Origin: Hypomesus transpacificus
Lineage: Eukaryota > Chordata > Actinopteri > Osmeriformes > Osmeridae
Assembly: GCF_021917145.1 (NCBI RefSeq)
Contig: NC_061075.1
Location: forward strand, 1,106,215-1,170,214
Reading direction: 5' to 3'
DNA length: 64,000 nucleotides
Shown here: positions 29,887 to 44,499 of the stretch, one piece after another
Layout: each line of letters starts with the position of its first letter
Numbering within the stretch: position 1 is the first letter of the stretch
Notes under the pieces: model-generated
Database searches by the model: none
Seen by the model: only the letters and a program-made list of their open reading frames with translations
Told to the model about the DNA's origin: nothing
Made by a program: the position numbers and the translations under genes

Positions 29887-32800
29887 TCACCCCTGGGCGG
29901 AGATGCGATGTCCTGCATCGTCATCCTCGGCCGCCCCGTTGAGCATGGCAGAGGCCCTAGCCGCGATGGCGGCCGCTCGCTGAGCGCTCTCCTCGTCCTC
30001 GTACTCCCTCACGTCGTTCACCTCCGTCATCTGGCCTGTCAGCACCTTCACCACGAACAGCACGATGTACTGCACACACACACACACACACACATCATAA
30101 ACACCATACACACACACACACACACACACAGGGGGTAGAAGGTGATAGGTCTCAGACGGTTTGTGACATAGATCAGCTTAACAATCGACTGCGATGAACG
30201 CCCATCTTTGTGTTCAAACTAAAACCTCTATTTAACCTCGTTATTTAATTGGGCGATGCAGAAGGATGTGGTGGAGGCCCATAAATAAGACCGGTGGGGG
30301 TGGGAGGGGGGCGAGGGAGGGGGGCGAGGGAGGGGGGCGAGGGAGGGGGGCGAGGGAGGGGGTCGAGGGGGGGGGGGTGAGGGGGGGTGACTCACCAGGA
30401 ACCAGTACACGTTCATCAGCAGCAGAGAGAGGAGGAGGCAGTTGAAGAAGAAGTAGAAGGGAATGTTGGGCACAGACTGCAGGCTGTGGACGCATGTGGC
30501 GTAGAGAACCTTGAGGGGGAACCAGTAGAGCCGGAACCAGAACCTGGAGGAGAACAGGGGGGGGGGGGTCAGTCCTCCTATGGTTAGGATTACACTCCCT
30601 CATGTCTACCACCAGTCTCTATGTATGTGCAGCGCGGGTGCATGCTAGTTTGCATGTGAATTTGTGTGCTGACTTGCAGGGATATGTATGTGTGTGTGTG
30701 TGTTTCCAGGTGTGTGTGTGTGTGTGTTTCCAGGTGTGTGTGCGTGTGTTTCCGTGTGTGTTTTGTGTGTTTCCAGGTGAGTGTGTGTGTGTTTCCAGGT
30801 GTGTGTGTGTGTTTCCAGGTGTGTGTGTGTGTTTCCAGGTGAGTGTGTGTGTTTCCAGGTGTGTGTGTGTGTTTCCAGGTGAGTGTGTGTGTGTTTCCCA
30901 GGTGAGTGTGTGTGTTTCCAGGTGAGTGTGTGTGTGTTTCCAGGTGTGTGTGTGTTTCCAGGTGAGTGCGAGCAGGGCCCCACCAGGTGATGCTGAAGCT
31001 GACAGAGCCCATATTGGACAGGATGTCGTGCACCAGGTAGTACCCTCCTCCCCGCGTTTTGAAGTACACGTTCAGCTTGGTGAACTCCAGCTGGATGTCG
31101 TTGATGTCATGGAGGAACAGGACCAGCACGCCCACGTTGTGGTATCTGGGGAAGGGAAAACATACACACACCTTCTCAGAACGTCCTGGGGTTCCTGGTG
31201 GTATATGCCGTACATGGGATTGGGCTTTGGTGAAACCCTGCAGTGTGGAGTCATAAGATTCTCCACAGAGCAGAGAAGACCCAGGTGTGTCTGTGTAAGG
31301 ACACTGCATCGCACGCGGTCGATCCTTTTAGAGGCCCACGTTCCCTCCCTCCCGTACGTAGGCTTACACAGGATGAGCATTCAGCACACACACAGACACA
31401 CACACAGCCCCCCCACACACAACCCACACACACACAAACCCCACACACACGACCCCCACACACACAGGTGTGGTGAGAATGCGTGAGGTAAAGCGGTGTG
31501 GATGGATTGGCGAGAGCGGTGAGGAGGGGGAGGGGGGGTCTCTACCTGAAGGCGTAGGAGAAGGTGATGAGGGCCAGTGTGATGACGTGGTGGACCACCA
31601 TGACGGTGGAGTCTTTCCTCCAGGCATCCATGTAGACGGTGGCGTAGATGGAGTGACCGTAGAAGCTGCCCTGGATCAGGTAGGCGATGGCAATGTCCAC
31701 CGGCACTGTCATGCCACTCTTCCAGTCTGACAGGGGAGAGACACGTGGGTTAGGGCCGGAGTCACACACACACACACACACACAGGTCTCAGTCTGCAGA
31801 CCTTGCCTAGCTTAGCCTAGCCAGTCAGGAGAGGGCAGGATAGAGGAGGGGAGGAGAGCAGAGCCAGTCAGGAGAGAGGAGGATAGAGGAGGGGAGCAGA
31901 GCAGAGGAGAGCAGAGCAGAGTATCAGGTTGTAGATGGCAGACAAGAAGTCAGGTCAAAAGTATTTCAGGCACCTGAGGGACAGACAGACAGACACACAG
32001 GTAGACAGACAGACAGGTAGACAGACAGACACACAGATAGACAGACAGATGAGACAAACAGACAGACAGACAGATAGACACAGACAGACAGACAGACAGA
32101 TGAGACAGACAGACAGACAGACAGACACACAGATAGACAGACAGATGAGACAGACAGACAGACAGATAGACACAGACAGACAGACAGACAGACAGACAGA
32201 TGAGACAGACAGACAGACAGATAGACACAGACAGACAGACGGAAACTTTCTCTCAGGGAGTTTGGGCGACTCGCGCTCCCCAGGGATGGAGTTACGCAGG
32301 GTTATGTTTATTGATCAGAAGTTTCCATCATTAAAGATTGAGAGGTACAATCCTCTGCTGGCTGCAACGGAAGGGAGATGAGAGTACTGAAGGAATCGGA
32401 GCCCTCTCTCTCCTCTCGCACTCGCCCCTCTCTCTCCCTTCTTTACTCTCTCCTCTCTCACTCGCCCCTCTCTCTCCTCCCACTCAACCCCTCTCCCCTC
32501 CTCCCCCCTCTCTAGCTTCTCCCCCCTCTCCTCTTACTTTTCTCTCACTCTCCCTCTCCCCTCTCTCTCTCTCCTGTCTTCCTCTCCTCTCTCCTATCGA
32601 TATGCCACTTCCTCCCCCTCTCTCCCTCCCCCTCTCTCCCTCCCCCTCTCTCCCTCCCCCTCTCTTCCTCCCCCTGTCTCCCTCCCCCTCTCTCCCTCCC
32701 CCTCTCTCCCTCCCCCTCTCTCCCTCCCCCTCTCCTCCAATATATATGAGTGCTCCTCTCTCTCTCTCTCTTTCTCACACGACCACTGATGGTCTATTAG

Positions 32801-35537
32801 GGGCTATTATCAGCTGCAATAAGGGAGATGGAGATGGACACAAACCAAGTAGCTGCCACACCTCACCATGAGACGGGCTGTGCAGGGCGCACGGCACAGC
32901 GATGGCCAACCACAGACCATCTGAGGTCAATTAGGGATGAAAGACTGTCAGTTTGTCCGTTTATATAGTGTGAAAAGTGTTTTGACGGTTCGAGGCGTGG
33001 CGTGGCGCGGGGGGAGGCGGGGGGGGATGGTGGACTGTGTGAAAAGGACAGGGCACGTTCAGTCATGTGCCAGCTCATTGTCAGGCTGGCCTCTTCTGTT
33101 CAACCAATCAAATCATGCAAATATCAACATATAAAACACAAATACGCCATTTGAATAGGAGTAATAAAAGTCATTGGGTTTAGAGGCTGCGGTCAGGACA
33201 TTAGAAGGAGGACGAGTCTTAATACTCTACAGTAGTTTCCTCCCCTCTCCTCCTCCTCTTCTTAGTGAAGGAAGAAGAAACAGTTTCGACACCCCTCCTA
33301 CCCAGTCTATCACCCTCCTGGTAGGAAAAACAGGGCAAAGGGCATTCTGTAACTATTGAGACACGCCCGCTGGTTGCTGGTCAAAGCTGCTGTGCATGTG
33401 GGTACAGCACGCCCAACCCAGCTCCCCCTGCCCCTAGACAGGCCAAATGCAGTCTGTCAGCCAGAGATCCAAGTGATTTGCATTTGGACAACTCAAACAA
33501 ATACCTCTGCCTTCTGCTGCACTGGGGAATCAGATTTTCTGTGAGAGTGACAGACCAGGCTAGACAGACGAAGGAAGGATATGAATCTCTGTCGGGGGAG
33601 GTGTTGAAACCGATAAAATCAATCGGTGTAATCAATAAGCCACACTTCTCTGGGTCTAAGCGTCTTATCAAAGCCCGTGTTTACCTAACATACTGAAACC
33701 TAACGTTGCTTCACCTGACTCAACCTCAACCTTCCCCTTAAACGTAACCCAACCCTCTCGAAACCTTAAACAACCCAACCTATCCTGACCCCATCCTAAT
33801 CCCTACTCCCAACCCACACATCACGTCTTGTACCCTAACTCAACCCAGCCCTAACCTCACCTCAACCCCACCCAACCCCGACCCCACCCAACCTTACCGT
33901 AGAAGACAGAGGGGGGGTTGTGGAAGAAGGTGTAGTCTGAGAAGAACAGCAGGTAGGTGCTGTAGGACCAGGACATGGAGTAGAAGACCAGCTTCCATGC
34001 ACTCTCTGGCATCTTGGCTGTATCTCTGGGCTGCAGGCTGCACCGCTCTCCGAAAGGCTGCGGGGCGAACGACACCAAACAGAAGGACAGAGAGGTGAGG
34101 GGGACGAACGACACCAAACAGAAGGACAGAGAGTTGAGGTGATGAGACAGAGGAAGAGGGAAGCGCACTTAGGAAATATGCTTCATGTGCAGAAAGGCTC
34201 TTGTTCTAGTCATGTTATTGTGTGAAAACTAGCTAACCAGCTACTCTCGTTTGGAAATACGGGCTTTGAAATGTTGAGCTCGTAGCAGCATTATGTACAG
34301 ACGCAGTGGAAACCGCTAATCGAAGTAATTCTCAGTCTAGCCAATAAAAAACGTCAGTTTGAGTCGGGGGCGGGATCTACAAGGCTACATATGTGACCTG
34401 TGCGAGATGAGTGACAGCTGGAGAAAGCCCTCTTGGGTAAATCTCTTCGTGTCCGTTTATGGTTCGCTTTGCCGGAAGAAAACACCGGAAGACAAGAAAA
34501 GAGAGAGCGAGCGAGCGATTTCCTGTGGTACTGCATGGCTGTGACCGTGTGACCGTGTGTGTGTGTGTGTGAACTCCAGTGACCCCATCATGAGAAGAGA
34601 AGCCTTTTCCCAGAGGGCCGTGCTTTGTCTCAACAGACCTCCCTGTAGAAACACCCCTCCCCTTCCCCCCCCTTATCTGCCTGTCCTGATAAGCCAGAAC
34701 CTCCCTCCCCCTCCCCCCCCTCCCCCTCCCCCCCCCTCCCCCTCCCATCCTTCTCAGCCGGTTCTCCCTAGAACCCAGGACCCTGTGAGGCTGTGCTGGG
34801 GGAGATGAGTGGAACCCAAACCCGGAGGACTGGAGCTGATCTCCGCTCCACGCTGCCAGAGAGAAACCAGAGCTCTACTCCTTATCTTTCCTCCCTGACA
34901 GAGGAGCCACAACCACACACACACACAATATAACACACACACACTATAACATGCACCTCCACACACACTCTCGCATGTATGCACATACGCCTTAACACAC
35001 ACACACTATAACATGCATGCACACCTCCACACACACACACACACACACACCCCTAAACTGCCTCAAGGACATCCAAATTAGCAGACACTCACGCACACAC
35101 ACACCTGAGAGAAACACACCTACACAGACACACACAAATCCAGGAAGGAGACGACAGCCGACTGGCCCACCGCGCCACACCACACCTCCCTCCATCACCA
35201 CGGTAACCCGAGACAAGAAAGTGAAAGGGGCCTGTCCACTGATACGCCTGAATCCCCTGTCACTCAGGTTACACACACACACTAGCTAGACCCTGCAGGA
35301 TCCGACTGTGTGGGTGCTTTTGAGGACACTTCCGATATTCTCATCCATCTCTGGTTCTCTCTCTCTCTGTATTTCTCTCTCCCTCCTTAATTCTCTCTCT
35401 TTCGTTCTATCTCCCCTCTGTTGTTCGTTCTCATTCTGATTCTCTCCCTCTTCAGACAGAGAGATACAGAGAGAGAGAGACAAAAAGAGAGACGGAGAGA
35501 GAGACAGAGAGAGACAGAGAGAGACAGAGAGAGACAA

Positions 35538-35569
<32 letters not shown>

Positions 35570-36044
35570 ACAGAGAGAGACAGAGAGAGACAAAGAGAGA
35601 GACAGAGAGAGACAGAGAGAGACAGAGAGAGACAAAGAGAGAGACAGAGAGAGAGACAGAGAGAGACAGAGAGAGACAGAGAGAGAGAGACAAAGAGACA
35701 GACAGAGAGAGACAGAGAGAGAGACAGAGAGAGAGAGGTCGCCACACGCTGTGAGAGAGAGGCAGGCACACCGTGTCACATGACTGCACCCTGGCAGGTG
35801 ACTGGCTGAGAGGAGCCACAGTGACTCTGCATGTGTCTGGTGACTCATGTGACACCACCCCCCGCCTCCTACCCCCCCCTCCCTCTCCAGGAGCACTATT
35901 TATTTATAGAGGCTGGCTGTCAGCACTGACAACCCCCCTCCCCTCCTTCCTCACCCCCCTATCAGCCTGGTCTTCTCCACTGAGCCTGCTGGCTTGAAGG
36001 CTAGTGTGACCCCCCACACAATTAGTGTTATCATCACCATGCTG

Positions 36045-36097
<53 letters not shown>

Positions 36098-38969
36098 GAA
36101 AACACGCACAGGTAAAACAAACACCATCCAATATGTTAATGCAAAACACACACACACGGCACCGACCTGCGCATCCTCTCTAATACGTCACCTATTCGTT
36201 GTTCTGCCTGGTGTTCACTGAGGTGTGAGTGTGTGTATGTCACTTCACATACAGATAAACTACACACAGATTTCACAAATAGACTAGATATGCTGCACAT
36301 AGAGCCTACATAACTTAGATAGAATACAAATAGACTAGATATGCTGCACATAGAGCCTACATAACTTAGATAGAATACAAATAGACTAGATATGCCACAC
36401 ATAGAGCTTACTTATCCTAGATAGGCTACACGTCCATAAAGGCTACAGAGACTACGCTGACACATAGCCAGTGTGTGGAAGTTACAGTGTGAGAGTTCCA
36501 TCTGCTAGTTCAAGGGCAGTGCAGCAGACACATTAGCCAGCAGTGTGTGGAGGACAGTGTGTGTGGAGGACAGTGTGTGTGGAGGAGACAGTGTGTGGAG
36601 GAGACAGTGTGTGTGGAGGAGACAGTGTGTGGAGGACAGTGTGTGGAGGACAGTGTGTGTGGAGGACAGTGTGTGTGGAGGACAGTGTGTGGAGGACAGT
36701 GTGTGGAGGACAGTGTGTGTGGAGGACAGTGTGTGTGGAGGACAGTGTGTGGAGGACAGTGTGTGGAGGAGACAGTGTGTGTGGAGGACAGTGTGTGTGG
36801 AGGACAGTGTGTGGAGGACAGTGTGTGTGGAGGACAGTGTGTGTGGAGGACAGTGTGTGGAGGACAGTGTGTGGAGGAGACAGTGTGTGTGGAGGAGACA
36901 GTGTGTGGAGGACAGTGTGTGGAGGACAGTGTGTGTGGAGGACAGTGTGTGTGGAGGACAGTGTGTGGAGGACAGTGTGTGTGGAGGACAGTGTGTGTGG
37001 AGGACAGTGTGTGGAGGACAGTGTGTGTGGAGGACAGTGTGTGTGGAGGACAGTGTGTGGAGGACAGTGTGTGTGGAGGACAGTGTGTGTGGAGGAGACA
37101 GTGTGTGGAGGACAGTGTGTGTGGAGGACAGTGTGTGTGGAGGACAGTGTGTGGAGGACAGTGTGTGGAGGACAGTGTGTGTGGAGGACAGTGTGTGTGG
37201 AGGAGACAGTGTGTGGAGGAGACAGTGTGTGTGGAGGAGACAGTGTGTGGAGGACAGTGTGTGGAGGACAGTGTGTGTGGAGGACAGTGTGTGTGGAGGA
37301 CAGTGTGTGGAGGAGACAGTGTGTGTGGAGGAGACAGTGTGTGGAGGACAGTGTGTGGAGGACAGTGTGTGTGGAGGACAGTGTGTGGAGGAGACAGTGT
37401 GTGTGGAGGAGACAGTGTGTGGAGGACAGTGTGTGGAGGACAGTGTGTGGAGGAGACAGTGTGTGGAGGACAGTGTGTGGAGGAGACACACCAGGCTGCC
37501 AGTCCTGTCCACTAGCCTCCCTCACATGAAGGCTTCTCCCGGCCCAGTCAGTCAGTCTATCTGTCCCCCTATCTGTTTGTCTCTTTATCTGTTTCCATCT
37601 CATCTCTGCCTCTCTCTCTCTCGCTGTCTCTCTCCCCCTTCTCTTTCCTTGTTCTGCTGTCAACCAGAAACGTATAGAGAAAGAGAGAGAGAGGGTGAAA
37701 TATATGTAGCCTAATTCCAGGGAGGGAGGGAGGGAGGGAGGGAGGGAGGGAGGGAGGGAGGGAGGGGTGGCGAATGTAAGACAGATACTGGGGGAAAGAA
37801 AGAGAGAAAGGGAGAGCTTTCACAACCGAGCGGTTCCCTTGGCAACGGCACAGTCTGCCAGAATCCCAGTGTGGCCCTTTCTCTGCCTCTCTTTCACGCC
37901 CTCCTCTGCTCTTATCCCATTTCCCCCTCTTCTCCTGCCCCCTCCCCCCTCTTCTCCTCCCCCCTTCTCTCCTGCCCCCTCCTTCTTCCATCCGTCTACC
38001 ACCAGTCACCCCCTCCCCCCTCCCCCCACAAACTTTACGAGAGGAGAGGAGGGTGTAGTGAGGCTACAGGGAAACAGTGTTGCGTTATATAAGGGACTCA
38101 AATAGGCCATCAAGTCAAGACTGGTTCAATATGGCTCAGTGAGAGAGAATGAGAGGGAGGGAGGGCATTGGGGATGGAGGGGGAAGAGAGAGAGGGAGGG
38201 TTGGGAGGGTTGGGACAGCTGGAGGACAAAAGCTGGAGAACCCCCCCCCCCCACAGAAGATCCAGGAGGAACCAGAGCCTTGTAGCCTCCTTCACCCCCC
38301 CCCATCTGCCCCTCTTCTGTCCCAAACACCCTGTGAAATGGTCACAGCTGTGACCCCCCTCTAGCTGACAGCTGTGAGGCATGCTGGGAAATGAAGTCTT
38401 GCAACCCCTCACCCCCAACTGTACACCTGGTCACCCTGAGTGTGTGTGTGTGTGTGTCTGTGTGTGTGTGTGTGTGTGAGTGTTTTGACCGTCTGGACTC
38501 TGAACATCGGCAAAAAGAACTAAGCCACGGGTTCAAACAGCAGGAAATCTGTTTTGCCACTACAGGAGACATACTGCATATAACACAATAACACAGGTCT
38601 GCAGCAGTCTGCTCCAACATAATACAGACATACTGTGTTTGATTGTGCATGTGTGTGTTCCAGTTTGTGTGTGTTCCAGTGTGTATGTGTGTGTTCCAGT
38701 GTGTGTGTTTGAGTGTGTGTGTGTGTGTGTCAGAGAGCTGAGACTTCTACCTGGTCTCCTAGGAGACGTTAACTGAGAGCTTCCTGCCCTGGCTGTCTCT
38801 TGGGGTGAGATTAAATGAACCTGCTCTAAAGTGCTGGGACATCATTTGAGGATTACACCCACACACACACACACACACACGCACTCGGTCTTAATGATTT
38901 AAGACTTGCAGACGCTGTACAGTAATGTCTTCTTACTCTTGGGACAACTCTCTGTCAGCTCTGTGTTTC

Positions 38970-39003
<34 letters not shown>

Positions 39004-39062
39004 CACTCTCTGTCAGCTCTGTGTTTCCGGTTAGACTGGGAGCTGCCTCTTGGGAGAACAGG

Positions 39063-39097
<35 letters not shown>

Positions 39098-40119
39098 GCT
39101 CACACACACACACACAAGCTCACACACATGCTCACACACATCCTGTACTGGGCCTCATGCAGGGTCTGTACTGGGCCTCATGCAGGGTCTGTACTGGGCC
39201 TCATGCAGGTCCTGTACTGGGCCTCATGCAGGGTCTGTTCTGGGCCTCATGCAGGGTCTGTACTGGGCCTCATGCAGGGTCTGTACTGGGCCTCATGCAG
39301 GGTCTGTACTGGGCCTCATGCAGGTCCTGTACTGGGCCTCATGCAGGGTCTGTACTGGGCCTCATGCAGGGCCTGTACTGGGCCTCATGCAGGGTCTGTA
39401 CTGTCGTACACAGCCTCACAGTGTTCGTCCCAGACAGAGCAGGGTTTATTCGCATTATTTGACTCGGATGAACATTTGCAGCTATTCAAAAGCTAGGCCC
39501 TATTTTTCATATTGACAACAGGCAATCTGTATGAGATAGCATAATATACTACCAGTGCGTGTTCATGGACTCATCAGCAGGGTAGTCCTTCATGTTGTTG
39601 CCAACAGGATATCTTGCGATATCTGCTGATCATATGGTATTTTAAGAACACTTGACACTAGTTATATTGTACGGGAGTTGTATACTCCCACTCATTCTAG
39701 ATGGCGATGGTGGCGTGTTGCCATCAGGAGACAGGTCAAGGTTCGAAGGTTAACGAAGAGGGACGCGCCACTGTCAATCATCACCCTGTCCTGGCTCCTC
39801 CCCCTCTTCCTCCCCCCCCCCTCCTCCTCCAGATCTGACAGCAGCGAGGAGACGCTGTGAGCAGTTCTGGGATGAAATTCGACTCTTTGGAAACCGTCTC
39901 TCCATCTCGTCGGAAAAGTGGAGAGCTTCTCAAGATCAAAACGTGTCAGATTGAAGAAAAGGAGGGTTGTTTTTTGAGAGAGAGAACAAGTGTTTCTTTG
40001 TTATTCACATAAGCCCCCCCCCCCCAGCAGGCATATGGCTGTCATTCATAATGCAGCACGCATAAAATTGGCAACACTTAAGAGAGGGAAGGGGCGGAGC
40101 TGTGGTTTAAGAGGTCACA

Positions 40120-40156
<37 letters not shown>

Positions 40157-40377
40157 GCCTACCTGTCTGTCTGCCTGTTCTTACGTCCATCTGTCTGTCA
40201 GGATGCTTACTGAGATTACGTCTGGGCTGATCCCAGGTCTGTGCCTAGGGCGGGCCAGGGTCATGTGTTGTCTGGGCTGACTAGTACACAGGCTGGAAGG
40301 TGTTTAAAGCACAGATCTGTAATAGCTGCCAGGTGGGCTGTGGTTAGGAAAGATGGAGGTACAGGGAGACATGGAGG

Positions 40378-40470
<93 letters not shown>

Positions 40471-43400
40471 GGGCAGAGGTAGGTAGAGAGGGAGTGAGGG
40501 AGTGAGAGAGAGAGAAGAGGGAATAGAGGGTGGGGGGGCAGTGGAGAAAGAGAGATGGAAACTAGCCAGAGGTAGTTAATGGGGGAGTAGAGTCAGAGAG
40601 AGTGTGAGAGAGAGTGACAGTGAGTGAGAGTAAAGGGAGAGAGAGAGAGGGGGAGAGAGAGAGAGATAGAGAGAGAGGAAACTGCCAGGTCAACACCGGA
40701 TGTCAATTACAAAAAAATGCAACTCCTTTCCTCTGTTCTGTTTTTATGTATCAGCTCCTTCAGCTAACGAGGGGCAGAAAGCGAGTGTGTGTATTTGGGA
40801 TGGGGGGGGACGGGCGGACTAACTCGGCCCCCACAGAATAAAGCTCATCTGATGCCCAGAGAAGCCATTTCTAAAAAGAGAGGAACTCCTTAGTGACCGA
40901 CCAGCTCTCCATTTCAATGACCACCACACTCACTTCCACGACTGTGGAGCCGCCGGCCACAAGGCCGCTGAGCAGACAATGAGCTGCCATTGCCTCGCTC
41001 TCTCACACGCTCTCTCTCTCTCTCTCTTTCTCTCACATATTGTCCTTCAGTAGCCTGTAGTCAGATCTCGCTGCTTCCGAGTCCGACAAACACAATGTGT
41101 TGCTTGTCTACTAAGCAGATGTCAATCTGTGAGATAGCGAGGGGGAGAGGAGGGAGAAACTCACACAGATCCCCCAGTCCTGTGGTCAAGGTTACAACCT
41201 AGACGACCAGAGATATGATAGAGAGAAAGCTACTAAATTAAATTGAATCGGAATCCTAATGAGTTTTCCATCGGATGGCAAGGCTAAGTGTGTGTGTGTG
41301 GTGTGTGCGGTGTACGCTTGCATCTGAGTGTGTATCGTCAGTTGCCTGCACGACAGTGCAGGTGGGTTGGTTGTTGACACACACTGCTTAATCCAATCAA
41401 ATCTTGTTTGTGTGTTCTACATTATGTCCGGTCTAGCAGCCTGGGTGCTGACACTGTAGAGCAGGCCAGGTCAACCCAGGGCCAGTTTGGGCAGGAGGCA
41501 AGACAGGGTTATCTAATCAGGCTGTACAAGTTCAGGTGAGGACCATTCTTAAGAGGAAAGATGTTCTTGGCATCGGTCGACACACAAATAACCTTGGTTT
41601 GGACTCTTTCCCTTGCGGTTGGTCATGGTAGGCTAGACGTAGAGCAAGGCAACACAATGGAGAACTGGTGTTACAAACTGCCGGACACTAGCTTGCTATC
41701 TAGGAGGGGCATAGTGAAGGCTAGCTAGGAGGGTAAAGGATTGGTCAAGCTAGCTAATTCAAGGTTAGGTCTAGCTTGCAGGGAGTCTCAGGGTTGCTCC
41801 TGAAAAAGGTTCAAGATCTGGGACAGCTAGGAGGGTCGATGTTGGATCTAGTTATCTAGGGTCAAAGTTAGGGCTAGCTAGCTACTAGCTAGCTACTACT
41901 ATTTCTACTGTAGAAGGATCAAGGTTAGGGCTAGCTAGTGATGGGGTTATTTTTGAATGCTGTGTGTATTGTGAATGCTGTGTGTATGTATGGTCATGCG
42001 TGCATGCATGAAGAACCAGGTTCCTGGACAGTATTGAACCTGGCAGTGATGGCTGTAGTGTGTTGACACAGCAAGCCTGGGCCACCGCCACAAGCCCCTT
42101 TCAAACATCCCCATCCCCTTCCCCCAGCTCCTGGGTCCAGAGCGAGAGGCACTGACTGCATGACTTGTCCCAGAGCAGGAAGTGAAAACTGCAACAGTAG
42201 ACACTTCTCTCTCTAATACACAGAGCGACAAACCCTAAACACACTCGTAAATATTACAAAGTAACAGCAACCTCTGCAAGCTGGGCTTTGTGAAAGCCCT
42301 TGTGTCGGTTAAAATCAGAATCAGAATCTAACACGTGCACCAAACTCTGGTCAGGGTGGGATATTTACATACAGTGCATTGTACACTAACTTCATAACAT
42401 CTACACTAAAATTAACACCTACATGTGACAAAGTCTAACTTTTAGTGCTCTGTGCTGTGGGTCTGAGGCTATTGCTTCCTGCAACTACTGTGGATATCGT
42501 AATCTATGACCATTTATTACTCCTCCTGTTGCATTTTGTGTAACAGTGTGAACCTCTGCGTTCCCATAGAGTTTCCTTGTTCTTTCTACAGAAGACCGCA
42601 GGGTTCTTCTCAGGGAACATCCTGTGTGCACATGAGAACAGCAGAGGAACATTCTCACTTGGAACCGCTTTGTATGACAGACACGCACACGCAGAACGTA
42701 TCATCTGACTGGAGATTAATGGAGAGGACAGGCCAGGCCAGACCAAGCTAGACCAGGCCAAGCCAGAGAAGCTAGACCAGGCCAGGCCAGACCAAGCTAG
42801 ACCAGGCCAGGCCAAACCAAGCTAGACCAATCCAGGCCAAACCAAGCTAGACCAGGCCAAGCCAGACAAGCTAAACCAGGCCAGACCAAGCTAGTCCAGG
42901 CCAGACCAAGCTAGACCAGGCCAGGCCAGACCAAGCTAGTCCAGGCCATACCAAGATAGACCATGCCAGGCCTGACCAAGCTAGACCAGGCCAGGCCAGA
43001 CCAAGCTAGTGCAGGCCAGGCCAGACCAAGCTTGACCAGGCCAAGCCAGACCATGCCAGGCCAGACCAAGCTAGTCCAGGCCAGGTCAGACCAAGCTAGA
43101 CCAGGCTAGGCCAGACCAGGTTGGTCAGACAGATGGACTGATTTTTGAGTCCTATGTTGACAAATAGCTGTAAACTGATAGTCTTGAATGTTCATGGACT
43201 ACGGATCTAATTCTCAATTCGCACCAAAAACAAATATATATCCAGCTCAGTCCAGCTGCACTGTTTGAAACCTTACCTGCGGACACACACACACACGCCC
43301 ACACACACAATCTGGTATGCTCTTTTACCAACATGCATTGAGTCTGATGCATTGTTTCCTGACAGGTTCAATATTTAAAGAGCACTTCTGTCTAAGTGTT

Positions 43401-44264
43401 TTAATTAGTGGGGGGCTGTGCGTATTGTGTTCCTTCCTATGTTATACAGGGTGCTCCCACTGACATGTTCCAGGAGTGGAGGATGATCTATTCTTCTCTG
43501 ATGAAAGCCTGTAGACACACTCTCCCCTGACACTCTCTCTGTGAAGCATTACAGCTAGCGTGTGGCTCAGCAAACACCCCACAGAAACCACTGTTTCACA
43601 GGTACGTTTCCGTGGCGTGCCGAACGTTGCAGCAGCGCAGTGAATGAAATGCACGCATGTATGCGATCTGGCCTTGATATCTCTCTGTTCAGGACAGCTT
43701 GAGACGACCAGAATCCTCCACTGCAGTCTGCCCTGCACATGTGGCCATTAGTCTACCCACCCTTATCACATAAAACACACACACACACACAGGCCTGCTG
43801 GAGCTGGGTTGTGTGTCCCTCCCCCCCCCCACCCCCCCCACCCCACCCACCCCAACAGCAAAGCAGCTAGCTGTGAGGAACATGTATTTCCCTGGAGGAG
43901 CAGGGGGAACAGGGGGAACAGGGGGAACAGGGGGAACAGGGGGAACAGGGGGAACAGGGGGAGCAGGGGGAACAAGGGGAACAGGGGGAACAGGGGGAAC
44001 AGTGGTTAGTGATAGGCCCCTTGGTGTGTGTGATCTGGCCAGGGAGGCCGATCTCTCTGAGCAGCTTCAGGCAGGACACCCTTCCTGTCCTGTCCTACAG
44101 CAGGGAGCTGAAACTGATCTCAGATAAAAGGAGGAAAGAGAGAGGGATAGAGAGAGGGAGAAAGGGAGATAGAGAGAGAGGAAGAAAGGGTGCAAGAGGG
44201 AGATAGAGAGAGATAGAGACAGAGAGAGAGAGGGGCGAGAGAGAGAGAGGAAGAGAGAGAGAGA

Positions 44265-44344
<80 letters not shown>

Positions 44345-44345
44345 A

Positions 44346-44400
<55 letters not shown>

Positions 44401-44404
44401 AAGG

Positions 44405-44499
<95 letters not shown>

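Noticed and set aside
36505..37714. Frames of 320-390 codons on both strands
   Set aside because: They are translations of the GTGTGTGGAGGACA minisatellite, present in several phases at once, and lie inside cers1 intron 1.
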